Source: Vibrio cincinnatiensis DSM 19608 (GTDB lineage: Bacteria; Pseudomonadota; Gammaproteobacteria; Enterobacterales; Vibrionaceae). From it: a stretch of 64,000 nucleotides of DNA. The stretch spans positions 1 through 64,000 of the forward strand of contig NZ_FUXB01000004.1 in assembly GCF_900167345.1 (NCBI RefSeq), read 5' to 3'. Both the position numbers and the translations under genes were made by a program. Shown one piece after another: positions 20,586 through 31,202 of this stretch; within the stretch, counting starts at the first letter, position 1; every line of letters starts with the position of its first letter. Under the pieces are notes generated by a model. The model ran no database searches and was not told where the DNA came from. It worked only from the letters and a program-made list of their open reading frames with translations.

Positions 20586-21599
20586 ATGACTAGAAAGCAT
20601 ATTTATATTGCCTACACTGGCGGTACTATTGGCATGAAAAAATCCGACCATGGCTATGTCCCTGTGGCCGGTTTTATGGAAAAACAACTGGCAGGTATGC
20701 CTGAATTCCACCGTCCAGAAATGCCCTTGTTTACCATTCATGAATACGATCCCTTGATTGATTCCTCCGATATGACACCGGAAGATTGGCAAGTCATTGC
20801 GGATGACATCCGCGATAATTACGATAAATACGATGGCTTTGTCATACTCCATGGTACGGATACCATGGCTTACACAGCTTCAGCTTTATCGTTCATGTTT
20901 GAAAACTTAGGTAAACCTGTTATCGTCACAGGATCACAAATTCCGCTCGCCGAAATCCGTTCAGATGGTCAAGCTAACCTACTGAATTCATTGCATCTTG
21001 CGGCTAATTACCCCATCAATGAAGTCACCCTATTTTTCAATAATCAATTGATGCGAGGCAATCGAAGCACCAAATCACATGCGGATGGTTTTAGTGCCTT
21101 TACTTCACCAAACTTACCACCATTGCTAGAAGCGGGTATCAACATACAAATTAGCAATAATGTTAAAGTTGGAGAAAAACCTCAGGGTGAATTTTTTGTA
21201 CATAACATCACGCCGCAACCGATTGGTGTAATCACTATGTACCCAGGCATTTCCCATGAAGTCATTCGTAACACCTTACTACAACCTGTTAATGCCATGA
21301 TTTTACTGACTTTTGGGGTTGGGAACGCTCCACAAAACCCCGATCTATTAGCCCATTTACACGATGCCTCTCAGCGGGGAGTTATTGTGGTCAACCTGAC
21401 CCAATGCCTTGCAGGTAAAGTGAATATGGGAGGGTACGCGACCGGTTGTGCTCTCGCCGATTCAGGCGTGATTAGTGGTTATGATATGACACCAGAAGCC
21501 GCGCTTGCTAAATTGCATTTTTTACTCAGCCAGAACCTTTCTTACCAAGAAGTAAAAGAGAAAATGCAACAAGTACTGCGGGGTGAAATGAGCTTATGA
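20586..21599 (+). CDS. ansA: Type I (cytoplasmic) L-asparaginase
   Basis: Hydrolyses asparagine to aspartate and ammonia. Catalytic elements: YTGGTIG with T14, HGTDTMAYTA with T91 and D92, and a conserved Lys in the SDGQANLLNSL region. No signal peptide, so this is the cytoplasmic AnsA type; 337 residues compares with 338 in E. coli. The start at 20586 (MTRKHIYIAYTGG) is chosen by homology; the frame is open upstream through the sppA terminator and the ribosome site is weak. Confidence 0.94.
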   Translation: MTRKHIYIAYTGGTIGMKKSDHGYVPVAGFMEKQLAGMPEFHRPEMPLFTIHEYDPLIDSSDMTPEDWQVIADDIRDNYDKYDGFVILHGTDTMAYTASALSFMFENLGKPVIVTGSQIPLAEIRSDGQANLLNSLHLAANYPINEVTLFFNNQLMRGNRSTKSHADGFSAFTSPNLPPLLEAGINIQISNNVKVGEKPQGEFFVHNITPQPIGVITMYPGISHEVIRNTLLQPVNAMILLTFGVGNAPQNPDLLAHLHDASQRGVIVVNLTQCLAGKVNMGGYATGCALADSGVISGYDMTPEAALAKLHFLLSQNLSYQEVKEKMQQVLRGEMSL

Positions 21600-21643
21600 G
21601 AGCATGACCTAGACCTCACGCTCTAGGCAAAACGGGGTCTATT

Positions 21644-21675
21644 CCCGACAATACTCAACAGGTGTTGTCGGGTTT
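21644..21675 (+). terminator. Terminator of ansA
   Basis: Stem CCCGACAA/TTGTCGGG (21644-21651, 21665-21672) followed by TTTG. It lies 45 bases beyond the ansA stop. The T-run is short, so efficiency is uncertain. Confidence 0.6.
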
Positions 21676-21732
21676 GTATCATCATTCATGGTTTATAGAA
21701 ATTCAGAAATCTCTTACCTAAGTCCTAGATGA

Positions 21733-22017
21733 TTATTCTTGATTAGGATTAATACGTACGATATCTTCCTGCCCAGATCGAAAGCGTTTTTTAAGCTCGG
21801 CTTTCGATTTCAAAACCATCTCGCCACCAATCGCTATACTCATATGGTCGGCCTCAACATTATGCTTTGATTGATACAACATCACAGCTTGCATACAATA
21901 ATCTCGCTGTGATGACGAAAGTGGTGTACCTTCCGGCCACTTACCCGTTTCTACTGCGAAGAGTAAACGCTCATATGCCTCAGGGGTGATAGCATCAATC
22001 AATTGATGTGCATTCAT
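21733..22017 (-). CDS. yeaC: YeaC family protein (DUF1315)
   Basis: 94-residue soluble protein of unknown function, recognisable as the E. coli YeaC family from TPEAYERLLFAVETGKWP, CMQAVMLYQSKHN and the MVLKSKAELKKRF segment. It lies near msrB and gapA, as in E. coli (yeaC-msrB-gapA-yeaD), although here a DUF2989 gene intervenes on the other strand. The ATG follows AAGGAAAAAGG. Confidence 0.9.
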   Translation of the reverse strand: MNAHQLIDAITPEAYERLLFAVETGKWPEGTPLSSSQRDYCMQAVMLYQSKHNVEADHMSIAIGGEMVLKSKAELKKRFRSGQEDIVRINPNQE

Positions 22018-22120
22018 GACCTTTTTCCTTGATAACTAAGATTGGAGCTACCATAGCGACCCAACATAGTGAGTCAAGTATTGCTAAATAAATAAGTCTA
22101 TCGGATCACAAGCTGCAATT

Positions 22121-22933
22121 ATGAACTGGATAAAAGCCTCCACCTTACTGCTCGTTGTATTACTCAGTGGGTGCCTTGAAAATCGCAAGAACACTGACAA
22201 ACTCTGTGCTGACAACCCAGCTTTGCAGTGCGAAAAACTCAATATCAATGATGGGCAATGCCGAGTTGCTCGTACAGACCTGATTTGGCACCGTTACGAG
22301 GTGTTATCGAACCCTAGTGTTAAAAATAAAATCACCGAATACCAGTTAACTACAACCTATCGAAAATGCTTAGAACTCGCCGCTCAAATTCAGTTGATTG
22401 ATCAAGCGGAACTGACCCAACGACGATTCTCTGCGCTAATCAATTCTGGTGAAGAATTAAAACGCTTAACCCAAGAACTACATCAATTGCGCACACCTGA
22501 AGCGCTGTATTTTCTTTGGAGCCAAACCGGAGATCAACAAGCTCGCCGCGAATTTTTACGATTAGAAGGAAGACCTGAACTGGATAATGCAGAGATGCAA
22601 TATGCCTTAGCAACCTTCTATACCACTCGGGATAGAGAAAAAACCATACACTTATTGATACGAGCTCTGGAACTGAGCCCGCCCAGACAAGTCAACCCAG
22701 AAATTTTTCAATCGCTCGCCAGTACTTATCAAACTCTCGGCCAAAAAGAAAATGCCTATTTATGGGCCATGATAGGTAAAGAATTTGGTGTTTCAGTCGC
22801 CTCTCAATCGGAACTAAAATTGATGTATTCCTTTACCGATGCGAAATTTTCACAACTCGATGGTTTAGCCGATCAATTAGCAAAGGCCATTCGTAAAGGG
22901 GAATTTACCCATCGTTTAGTGCCAAGCTCATAA
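22121..22933 (+). CDS. DUF2989 family lipoprotein
   Basis: 270-residue predicted lipoprotein with lipobox LSGC (Cys18) and six further Cys residues in or near the first 90 residues, suggesting disulfides in the periplasm. The middle (about 120-230) is helical with a TPR-like pattern (AMQYALATFYTTRDREKTIHLL then IFQSLASTYQTLGQKENAYLW as separate repeats). It matches my recollection of the Vibrio DUF2989 family, which has no known function. Residue +2 is Leu, compatible with outer-membrane sorting. No clear Shine-Dalgarno precedes the ATG. Confidence 0.75.
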   Translation: MNWIKASTLLLVVLLSGCLENRKNTDKLCADNPALQCEKLNINDGQCRVARTDLIWHRYEVLSNPSVKNKITEYQLTTTYRKCLELAAQIQLIDQAELTQRRFSALINSGEELKRLTQELHQLRTPEALYFLWSQTGDQQARREFLRLEGRPELDNAEMQYALATFYTTRDREKTIHLLIRALELSPPRQVNPEIFQSLASTYQTLGQKENAYLWAMIGKEFGVSVASQSELKLMYSFTDAKFSQLDGLADQLAKAIRKGEFTHRLVPSS

Positions 22934-22992
22934 TGATTCACCGCATGAATGTAAGCTTTCAACAATACATGCTGAAATTATCACCGCTTTTT

Positions 22993-23397
22993 TCACTTTT
23001 TGTTGAAAATTAACGACACAGAGTTAACACAAAAACGTTCCCCTGTGGTCTGCGGGCCATCGGGGAATACATGCCCTAAATGGCTATCACACACCGCACA
23101 ACGAATTTCAGTTCGTAACATTCCGTGACTATGATCATCTAAATAACGAATGGCATTCTCATTAATTGGCGCATCAAAACTTGGCCAACCACATCCAGAA
23201 TCATACTTACTCTCAGAACTAAATAATGGTGCTTCACAACACGTGCAATGGTACAAACCGGTTTGTTTATTGTGCAGCAACTGGCCACTGAATGGGGCTT
23301 CTGTCCCTTGCTGACGGCAAACATGATAAGCTTCATCACTGAGCACTTCGCGCCAGTATCCATCTGGTTTTACGATATTTTTTTCTTTTTCAGTCAT
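22993..23397 (-). CDS. msrB: Peptide-methionine (R)-S-oxide reductase MsrB
   Basis: Repairs oxidised methionine (R epimer) in proteins. Zinc site cysteines are C51/C54 and C100/C103; the catalytic Cys is C123 in RFCVNS. The SGCGWPSF and HVFPDGP motifs are intact. 134 residues, cytosolic. GGAG precedes the ATG. Divergent from gapA, the same arrangement as in E. coli (msrB/yeaA beside gapA). Confidence 0.96.
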   Translation of the reverse strand: MTEKEKNIVKPDGYWREVLSDEAYHVCRQQGTEAPFSGQLLHNKQTGLYHCTCCEAPLFSSESKYDSGCGWPSFDAPINENAIRYLDDHSHGMLRTEIRCAVCDSHLGHVFPDGPQTTGERFCVNSVSLIFNKK

Positions 23398-23560
23398 GCA
23401 GACATTCTCCTCAATAACCCCTGAATCTTATGCTTTTTTCATGAAAAACTTGCGCATTTTATGTTTTGTAGCACATACTTTCTCACCATGATACAAGGAA
23501 TAACAAACAAGCCATCACACGCTGATGACTTGGGGATATTTTACGTCAATCGGTAGAGAT

Positions 23561-24731
<1,171 letters not shown>

Positions 24732-24763
24732 TGTAACGATTAGCGAAGAAATTCGTTGAGAAG

Positions 24764-24789
24764 AAAGGCGGCCTTTGTGTCGCCTTTTT
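24764..24789 (+). terminator. Terminator of gapA
   Basis: AAAGGCG/CGCCTTT stem with a ten-base loop and a TTTTT tail, 32 bases after the gapA stop. Confidence 0.8.
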
Positions 24790-24849
24790 GCTTATCTAGA
24801 ATAGAAAAATATCCTATAACTCTAGGAATGAAGACTTCAGGAGCGATAC

Positions 24850-25734
24850 ATGGACTTAACTACCCTCCCTACTTTAACCGCACTCTCCAACTGTGTGACC
24901 ATGGTTGAAAAAGATAACGTTAAAATTGTTCGTATTATCCACGATAAGGCCGTAGCGGGTATTGCACTGCACGGTGGCCATGTCCTTTCCTTTCAACCTA
25001 AGGGGCAGCCTGATTTAATCTGGATGAGCTCTGATACTCTATTTGATGGCAAAGCCGCTCTGCGAGGTGGTATTCCGGTATGTTGGCCATGGTTTGGACG
25101 AATCGCAGCGCCTGCTCACGGTTTTGCTCGTTCAACAGAATGGACATTGGTTGAACATAGAGAAAATGAACAAGGGGTGATGATTTCTCTCGGACTGGAA
25201 ACCTCTGAACAAACGCTCGCAATATGGCCTCACCATTTCCAAATTCGATTACTGGTCGAAATCCGTGATACCTTGCAGGTCACCCTTGAAATAATCAATA
25301 CGGATAAAAAAGAATGGGTATTCTCTGGGGCATTACATACTTATCTAAATGTGGGCGATATCCGTCAAACGGAAACAACGGGCATGGGGCTTGAATACCT
25401 CGACAACCTTAACCATGGACAAAAAACAGCGGGTACCAATAGCCTTGTTCTCACCGATACAATTGACCGAGTATACACTCAGCCAGAAGCGCAAATTCGG
25501 GTTAAAGATCCGGTATTGAATCGAACGTTACTGATTAAAAATCACGGTCATAACTCGGCCGTTTTGTGGAATCCATGGTCGCAAGGCGCACAAGCAATGG
25601 CAGATATGGACAATGAGGGCTATCAAACCATGCTTTGTGTTGAATCGACATGGCATGCCAATAGTTTAGAAGAGGGTAAAACGCTACAGCCAGGTGAGCG
25701 TTATCAACTTTCTACAACGTTATCGGCTCAATAA
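24850..25734 (+). CDS. yeaD: D-hexose-6-phosphate mutarotase YeaD
   Basis: Aldose-1-epimerase-like enzyme that interconverts hexose 6-phosphate anomers. Family signatures: GGHVLSFQP, LRGGIPVCWPWFG, HGFARSTEW (with the catalytic His), ALHTYLNVGDI and the late VLWNPWSQGA. 294 residues, cytosolic, no signal peptide. It directly follows gapA as in E. coli, consistent with a glycolysis-support role. CAGGAG precedes the ATG. Confidence 0.93.
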   Translation: MDLTTLPTLTALSNCVTMVEKDNVKIVRIIHDKAVAGIALHGGHVLSFQPKGQPDLIWMSSDTLFDGKAALRGGIPVCWPWFGRIAAPAHGFARSTEWTLVEHRENEQGVMISLGLETSEQTLAIWPHHFQIRLLVEIRDTLQVTLEIINTDKKEWVFSGALHTYLNVGDIRQTETTGMGLEYLDNLNHGQKTAGTNSLVLTDTIDRVYTQPEAQIRVKDPVLNRTLLIKNHGHNSAVLWNPWSQGAQAMADMDNEGYQTMLCVESTWHANSLEEGKTLQPGERYQLSTTLSAQ

Positions 25735-25819
25735 TCTTAAGGGCAGCATCGGCTGTCCTTTTTATTTCGTTCGCTTACCGTTAAACTTAGCCTCTTCTTT
25801 TTCTGATGATTGGATTCTT

Positions 25820-26650
25820 ATGGCTTACGTCTGTCCCCTTTGCCATCACCCCCTACACTTACAAGCACACAGTTACTTTTGTGATAATCGACATCAATTT
25901 GATGTTGCCAAAGAAGGCTATGTCAATTTAATGCCAGCTCATCATAAACGTTCTAAAGATCCCGGTGATAATAAGGAGATGATGCAAGCAAGACGCCGTT
26001 TCTTACAAGGCGATCATTACCATCCAATGCGAGAGGCGGTCAGTACACTCTGCGTTCAGACTCTAACCAATACCTCCCACCGATTGCTTGATATTGGATG
26101 TGGTGAAGGTTATTACACTCACCATATTGCCGCCGCCATTCAAGATCAGACCGTTCACGCCAAAACGTACGGCTTAGATATTTCAAAAGTTGCCATTCGT
26201 TTTGCCGCTAAACGCTACCCAAATGTCAATTTTGTGGTTGCCTCTAGTCACCGTCTTCCTTTTGCAGACCAATCACTGGATGCCATTTTACGGATATATG
26301 CCCCTTGTAAAGCAGAAGAACTTGACCGAGTGCTCACCGATAATGGAGCGATCATAACGGTGACCCCTGCGGGTCGGCACCTCTACCAATTAAAAGAAAA
26401 AATTTATCAGCAAGTTCAATTGCATGATGAAACGCCAGAACAAATTACAGGCTTTACTCTCGAGCACCAACAACCACTGCATTACACCATGTCCTTATCC
26501 GGCCCTGAGGCTTTTGATCTTCTTCAAATGACCCCCTTTGCTTGGCGCGCCACAGAAAGTCTACGAGAAGAACTCAAGCTGGCAGCAACATTCACCTGTG
26601 AAGCCGATTTTATGATTCGTATTTACAGAAAAGAGCACAAGGACGGGTAA
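25820..26650 (+). CDS. rlmA: 23S rRNA (guanine-N1)-methyltransferase RlmA
   Basis: Methylates G745 of 23S rRNA using S-adenosylmethionine. An N-terminal zinc finger (C5, C8, C21, H25) precedes a Rossmann methyltransferase domain with LLDIGCGEGYYTHH and YGLDISKVAI. Length 276 residues, close to E. coli RrmA (269). The start at 25820 (MAYVCPLCHHPL) is set by homology; the open frame begins inside yeaD, which cannot be the true start. Confidence 0.94.
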   Translation: MAYVCPLCHHPLHLQAHSYFCDNRHQFDVAKEGYVNLMPAHHKRSKDPGDNKEMMQARRRFLQGDHYHPMREAVSTLCVQTLTNTSHRLLDIGCGEGYYTHHIAAAIQDQTVHAKTYGLDISKVAIRFAAKRYPNVNFVVASSHRLPFADQSLDAILRIYAPCKAEELDRVLTDNGAIITVTPAGRHLYQLKEKIYQQVQLHDETPEQITGFTLEHQQPLHYTMSLSGPEAFDLLQMTPFAWRATESLREELKLAATFTCEADFMIRIYRKEHKDG

Positions 26651-26847
26651 CAATCCCCCTAGCGATACTCTTTAATAAATATTCAGGCACACTCTTTGCT
26701 TATATATTGGTCAAAATCAATTGTTCAGAAAAATATTCACAAGTTTTTAGATAAACAGTCGATATTAATAATATCCCAAGGATAAGCATGGCCATGCCGT
26801 TGTCATGCTCCGACCTAGGTATGCCATGTTAAAGAAGGAGAAGCCTG

Positions 26848-27213
26848 ATGAATTCTGTTAGCACAGAGATCCCCGCTCACTATTCACCGAGTATGATGAC
26901 CCCTTCTTCAACGCTAAAAAACCCAGATGTTGTAGAACATGATGCTCCACCACTGAAATCTGAAGGTACAAAAGTCACTTTATCAGAAGAAGGAAGAGCA
27001 TTACTTGCCGCCTTAAATGAACTGGATCAAGAAAGCCAAGCTGAGCAGCTAAAATCAAAGACCGTAGGTGATAAGGTGGAAGCCTTTACTCACGGAGCAT
27101 TAGGTATGGATCACCCGAAAAAACCGAAGCAACCGGCAGATACCTCCTATACCGCGGGGAAATATCTTTCCGCAGCGGCAAAAGTCGGTGGCTTATTACT
27201 CCTCTTAGCCTAA
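26848..27213 (+). CDS. Unknown 121-residue protein
   Basis: Not recognised. Residues 1-45 are polar and Pro/Ser-rich, then KVTLSEEGRALLAALNELD forms a likely helix of a type seen in several small Vibrio and flagellar-regulator proteins. The C-terminus ends in a Gly/Ala/Leu stretch, AAAKVGGLLLLLA, which may be a short membrane-seeking tail. A strong AAGGAG lies eight bases before the ATG. It stands alone between rlmA and the DUF2058 gene. Palindromes GATATT-AAT-AATATC (26761-26775) and GCATGGCCATGC (26786-26797) lie just upstream. Confidence 0.72.
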   Translation: MNSVSTEIPAHYSPSMMTPSSTLKNPDVVEHDAPPLKSEGTKVTLSEEGRALLAALNELDQESQAEQLKSKTVGDKVEAFTHGALGMDHPKKPKQPADTSYTAGKYLSAAAKVGGLLLLLA

Positions 27214-27306
27214 GCTTTATCGCTCCTCATTCGGTTTTCCCTGCCCTCTTTCCTTGCTGACAACGAGTCGGTACACTTAGTCATTCTTTATTGACTGGAA
27301 CAACCC

Positions 27307-27828
27307 ATGACAAAATTATCACTTCAAGAGCAGATGCTCAAAGCAGGCCTTGTTAATGAAAAAAAATTAAAGAAAGCGCAGAAAGGCTCTAAAAAATCAC
27401 GTGTACAAGCAAGAGAAGTAAAAGCCGCCGTTGAAGCCAATAAACAGCAGCAACAAGAGCGAGATAAAGCTCTCAATAAACAACAAAAAGAACAGTTATT
27501 AACGAAAGAAATTCAAGCCCAAGTCAAGCAGTTGATTGAAATGAATAAACTCCCCTTAAATAGTGGAGATATCCAATACCATTTCACGGATGGCACTTTA
27601 GTAAAAACCCTTTATGTTGATTCTCAAACACGAGATCAATTGATCAAAGGGCTACTCGCTATCGCCCGTTATGAAGAAAGTTATGCCATTATCCCTAATA
27701 TTGTGGCCCAAAAAATCTGGCAGCGGGATGAGCTGAGTATAATTAATGCACCTTGTGAGTCAGAAGCAACGATTGATGAAGATGATCCTTATGCAGACTA
27801 TGTGGTTCCTGATGATTTAATGTGGTAA
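27307..27828 (+). CDS. DUF2058 (YaiL-like) protein
   Basis: 173-residue cytosolic protein closely resembling E. coli YaiL: TKLSLQEQMLKAGLV start, lysine-rich coiled-coil KKSRVQAREVKAAVEANK, a conserved QVKQLIEMNKLPLNSGDI segment and the acidic DDPYADYVVPDDLMW end. The family is annotated as nucleoprotein or polynucleotide-associated, with no firm role. The charged N-terminal coiled coil would suit RNA or ribosome association, which is inference. Confidence 0.9.
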   Translation: MTKLSLQEQMLKAGLVNEKKLKKAQKGSKKSRVQAREVKAAVEANKQQQQERDKALNKQQKEQLLTKEIQAQVKQLIEMNKLPLNSGDIQYHFTDGTLVKTLYVDSQTRDQLIKGLLAIARYEESYAIIPNIVAQKIWQRDELSIINAPCESEATIDEDDPYADYVVPDDLMW

Positions 27829-27937
27829 ACCGTGCTCTAAACTTAAAGGTTTTTATACAAAATAGACCAATAAGTTCAAATCAGCAGCCAAAACCACCCA
27901 ACACGAACAAAAATTCAGCAAACGATACAGTGAGCAC

Positions 27938-27966
27938 TTTACAAGCTGGGAGAATCCCTTTACTAT
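27938..27966 (+). promoter_or_regulatory. Promoter of tRNA-Ser
   Basis: -35 TTTACA (27938-27943), 17-base spacer, -10 TACTAT (27961-27966), ending 12 bases before the mature tRNA 5' end. Confidence 0.7.
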
Positions 27967-27978
27967 TCGGCCCACAAC

Positions 27979-28069
27979 GGAGAGATGGCTGAGTGGTTGA
28001 AAGCACCGGTCTTGAAAACCGGCGTACGTTAATAGCGTACCTAGGGTTCAAATCCCTATCTCTCCGCCA
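27979..28069 (+). tRNA. tRNA-Ser (anticodon UGA)
   Basis: 91-base class II tRNA: acceptor GGAGAGA pairs with TCTCTCC followed by G and encoded CCA. The anticodon loop CUUGAAA gives UGA. A long variable arm (CGTACGTTAATAGCGTACC region) and T loop TTCAAAT complete the fold. All four arms can be drawn without mismatches in the acceptor. Confidence 0.97.
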
Positions 28070-28074
28070 CATTC

Positions 28075-28104
28075 AAGCCCTTGATTTATCAAGGGCTTTT
28101 CTCG
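28075..28104 (+). terminator. Terminator of tRNA-Ser
   Basis: Ten-bp stem AAGCCCTTGA/TCAAGGGCTT with a TTTA loop, followed by TTCTCGTTTT, six bases past the tRNA 3' end. Confidence 0.85.
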
Positions 28105-28321
28105 TTTTAGCAGCCAAATCATTATCTCGCTCAACCAGAGCAAAATCACCAACTAAACTGACTCAAAAATAAGTCTATCTTGCTTCTTTTTCGCTATAGC
28201 CATACAACCAGCCACCGCTCAATCTAAAAGCCTTTCGATAATTTTTTCATTCAAGCTTTGCTCAACGAAGCGTTTTCGTCTTTAATATCGTCGTGTTCAA
28301 TAAACTTATTGAGGAAAAATT

Positions 28322-28666
28322 ATGGCATCCGACTTTTATGGTTCTAGCGCTGAATATGCGCGTAAAGAAAGTGGTTACCGCGAGAAAGCACTAAAACTTT
28401 ATCCTTGGGTGTGTGGCAAATGTGCCCGTGAATTTGTTTATTCAAATTTACGAGAATTAACCGTCCATCATAAAGATCATGATCATACAAATAACCCTGA
28501 AGACGGCAGTAACTGGGAATTATTATGCTTATATTGTCACGATCACGAGCACTCGAAATATACAGAACATGAGCGTTATGGCGTCGATCCTGTTGCCCGA
28601 TTAGACGAGCATAAAAGTGCCACCTATAACCCTTTTGCTGATCTTGCTAAGATGATGAAAAAATAA
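28322..28666 (+). CDS. yajD: YajD family HNH nuclease
   Basis: 114-residue protein matching E. coli YajD almost throughout. HNH-type features: paired zinc cysteines CGKC and CLYC, and the LTVHHKDHDHTNNPEDGSNWELLC core with metal-binding His/Asp. Function in vivo is unknown; the fold is that of small HNH endonucleases. It is a stand-alone gene, not linked to restriction, phage or intein sequences, so it is probably housekeeping. GAGGAAAAATT precedes the ATG. Confidence 0.92.
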   Translation: MASDFYGSSAEYARKESGYREKALKLYPWVCGKCAREFVYSNLRELTVHHKDHDHTNNPEDGSNWELLCLYCHDHEHSKYTEHERYGVDPVARLDEHKSATYNPFADLAKMMKK

Positions 28667-28765
28667 AGCCCATCGAATGAAAGAGGCGAGATTATTATCG
28701 CTTACTTTATATACAGATATTTTATTGGTCTCATGGCTTATTTGATAACATCTTAATGATACACA

Positions 28766-28793
28766 TCAAGTTTTTGTCATCTTTGTCTGATAA
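28766..28793 (+). promoter_or_regulatory. Probable sigma-28 (FliA) promoter of the Aer-like gene
   Basis: -35 element TCAAGTTT (28766-28773; consensus TAAAGTTT) and -10 element TCTGATAA (28786-28793; consensus GCCGATAA) with a 12-base spacer where 11 is usual. Thirteen of 16 positions match. It lies about 90 bases before an energy-taxis receptor gene, and FliA is encoded at 56.8-57.5 kb of this window. Confidence 0.6.
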
Positions 28794-28883
28794 TGTAGTT
28801 CTCTTAATCTTACAGGTATCCATTCTCACCCTTTGATAACCTGTATGAATCATTGTTAGTTAATTAGCATTAAAGAGATGAAT

Positions 28884-30428
28884 ATGGCAGATAAAAGAGT
28901 ACGATACTCAGACAAAGATAGCCTGATATCCACCACAACCCCTGATAGCCATATCACCTATTGTAATAAGGATTTTTGCAAGGTTTCGGGTTACCAAGAA
29001 GAAGAACTGCTTCACCATCCCCACAATGTAATTCGACATGACGACATGCCTAAAGCGGCGTTCGGTCAGTTATGGCAATACATTCAGTCTGGAAAAAGCT
29101 GGATGGGATTAGTCAAAAACAAATGTAAAGGCTCTGGACACTACTGGGTTTCAGCCTTTGTGACTCCCATCATGGGTAAAGACGGTAAAGTCTTTGAATA
29201 CCAATCCGTCAGGACGCAACCAAGTGATGCACAAATTTCACGCGCTTATTCACTCTATGCAAAACTTCGTCAGGGAAAGGGATCCATACGACGAGTCAAG
29301 TGGATGACACTCTCTTTGAGTGTCGTTATCGCAGAACTCGTCGTTCTTGGTCTCTTCACCATGTCATCGGCCTCTCCCATTACTCTTCTGAGCACACTGA
29401 TTCCGTTAACCCTTGCTCAGTTTGCCTTTTTAGTGGTAATGCAAAAACGCCTTAATGCGATCAATATATTAGCGAAAAATGATTACGATAACCCCCTAAT
29501 GGAGCAACCTTATACTGGCTATTGTGATGATGTTTCACGCATCGAACTTGCCATGATGATGAAGCGAGCCGAATTAAGAGCAGCAACGGCTCGAGCCAAC
29601 GAAACTGCGACTAGCCTACTTCAGTCGGCCAATGATGAGATGAAAAATTGTCAATCGATTGATAATGAATTAGGCGAACAGAATGTCGCAACAGATGCGA
29701 TGGCGGTCTCTTCAAAAGAGATGCTAAATTCCATTGACGAAGTCGCTAAGCAAGCGAAACAAAGCGCTGAATTTGTTAGTCATGCCAGACATAAAGCGCA
29801 AGAAGGCACACAGACGATTGATGAAGCGGTAGAAACCGTCCTTGAGCTGAGTCAACACTTAGATAGCTCTAAAGCGGCACTAGAGCGACTCTATACCGAT
29901 GTCAATGGCATTGAAACTATTCTTGAGATGATTCAAGGCATTGCAGAGCAAACTAATTTACTGGCCCTAAATGCCGCTATTGAAGCAGCCAGAGCGGGTG
30001 AACATGGCCGAGGTTTTGCGGTTGTCGCCGATGAAGTTCGAGCTCTGTCTAGTAAAACCAGTGCCTCAGTAGAAGAGATTCATGAAAAGATTGAATTATT
30101 GCAAACGGCTGTCAATCAGACGGGCAACCTAATGGAAAACGGCATCCAATCATCTGAGCAATGTGTGATTAAATCTCAAAAAAGTAAGGCGTCTTTTGAG
30201 GCTATCGTTAATGATTTAGCTTCCATTGGTGAGCAAAGTGCCAAAACATCACAAGCCATTACGGAACAAGTACAAGTGACTCAAGGTATGAGTGAACATG
30301 TTCTTAGAATGAAAGAAGCGATTCAATCGACAAAGTTATTATCTTCTTCTTCTGTCGAGCGAACACATACTTTGGTGGGAAGTTTAGAAAGCTTACAACG
30401 CTTAGTGCGACAATTTAGTGCTAAATAA
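28884..30428 (+). CDS. Aer-like PAS-domain methyl-accepting chemotaxis receptor
   Basis: Energy/redox taxis receptor. An N-terminal cytosolic PAS domain (residues about 10-115; [26 protein letters not shown]) probably binds FAD as in Aer. A hairpin of two membrane helices (about 140-190) has almost no periplasmic loop. The signalling domain carries the conserved tip [19 protein letters not shown]. The 514-residue form starts at 28884, with AAAGAG six bases upstream; an ATG two codons earlier (28878) is an alternative. It would signal to the CheA/CheW pair encoded later in the window. Confidence 0.88.
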   Translation: MADKRVRYSDKDSLISTTTPDSHITYCNKDFCKVSGYQEEELLHHPHNVIRHDDMPKAAFGQLWQYIQSGKSWMGLVKNKCKGSGHYWVSAFVTPIMGKDGKVFEYQSVRTQPSDAQISRAYSLYAKLRQGKGSIRRVKWMTLSLSVVIAELVVLGLFTMSSASPITLLSTLIPLTLAQFAFLVVMQKRLNAINILAKNDYDNPLMEQPYTGYCDDVSRIELAMMMKRAELRAATARANETATSLLQSANDEMKNCQSIDNELGEQNVATDAMAVSSKEMLNSIDEVAKQAKQSAEFVSHARHKAQEGTQTIDEAVETVLELSQHLDSSKAALERLYTDVNGIETILEMIQGIAEQTNLLALNAAIEAARAGEHGRGFAVVADEVRALSSKTSASVEEIHEKIELLQTAVNQTGNLMENGIQSSEQCVIKSQKSKASFEAIVNDLASIGEQSAKTSQAITEQVQVTQGMSEHVLRMKEAIQSTKLLSSSSVERTHTLVGSLESLQRLVRQFSAK

Positions 30429-30471
30429 TACCAAAACACGTCAGCCCCAATAAGAAAGGAGAGCTCACGTC

Positions 30472-30504
30472 TGGCAACCTCTAAAAAGCCTCTAGAGGTT
30501 GCCA
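30472..30504. terminator. Perfect 12-bp hairpin behind the Aer-like gene
   Basis: TGGCAACCTCTA (30472-30483) and TAGAGGTTGCCA (30493-30504) with a nine-base loop, between convergent aer-like and yagU genes. Neither side has a T-run, so if it stops transcription it would be by an atypical or Rho-assisted mechanism. Confidence 0.4.
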
Positions 30505-30542
30505 AATAAGCGAAGGAAAAAACAACGCTTCTGTCTACTCTC

Positions 30543-31097
30543 TTAACTTAGCACCACTTCTGGATCGGGCTCTTTTGTCATTTTTTCACGCAGATAACCA
30601 CGAATCATTTCAATAGACCAGAACCAGACAATGTGGCCAAAGATCTCTGAAATATACTCGCTAGCCGGAAGGTGAGACCAAGTCGGAGTCAGGCCTAGCC
30701 AGACAAAAACCGTACCATGCGTACAGACGGTGACGATCAAACCCGCCATTACCCCTTGCCACATTTTTACCTTTGGAAAAATTTCAGCAATCACACAGTA
30801 ACCAATGGCAAAAGTCAGAGAAAAGATGATATGAGTCACCATAACGGGGTTAATGATGTGCTCAGCAAAAGTATAAACTGTCTGTGTGGGATCAATACCA
30901 AGGTAGTCCCTTAAGAAAATATAAGGTGGGTTAAATTCAGCACGGCCATCACTAATGGTTCTAGGTGGTAATGGGACTTCAGCCCCCCACTTAACAAATG
31001 CTGACATAACACCACTGATGATACCGATAAACAAAGCAACACCATAATGACGACGCTCTTTTGGTGTTCTAACGAAAAGGGAGCGAATAAATTCCAC
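30543..31097 (-). CDS. yagU: YagU family inner-membrane protein (DUF1440)
   Basis: 184-residue membrane protein close to E. coli Yag[60 protein letters not shown] and the end [18 protein letters not shown]. About four membrane helices. E. coli YagU is linked to acid resistance; the mechanism is unknown. The inserted Cys-containing loop of E. coli YagU is shorter here. 105 bases separate it from sulP upstream, so it may be a separate transcript. Confidence 0.9.
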   Translation of the reverse strand: MEFIRSLFVRTPKERRHYGVALFIGIISGVMSAFVKWGAEVPLPPRTISDGRAEFNPPYIFLRDYLGIDPTQTVYTFAEHIINPVMVTHIIFSLTFAIGYCVIAEIFPKVKMWQGVMAGLIVTVCTHGTVFVWLGLTPTWSHLPASEYISEIFGHIVWFWSIEMIRGYLREKMTKEPDPEVVLS

Positions 31098-31202
31098 TTG
31101 AAATACCTCTTAAATCAAACTGACTACGATTAGTCGCCGACAGTATATATGAAACATTTAGAAACATCTTTATTTTTGTGACATTGGTCTCATATATAGG
31201 TA

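Noticed and set aside
27881..28072. 63-codon minus-strand frame across tRNA-Ser
   Set aside because: It reads through the complement of the tRNA; such frames are a common artefact of tRNA sequence.
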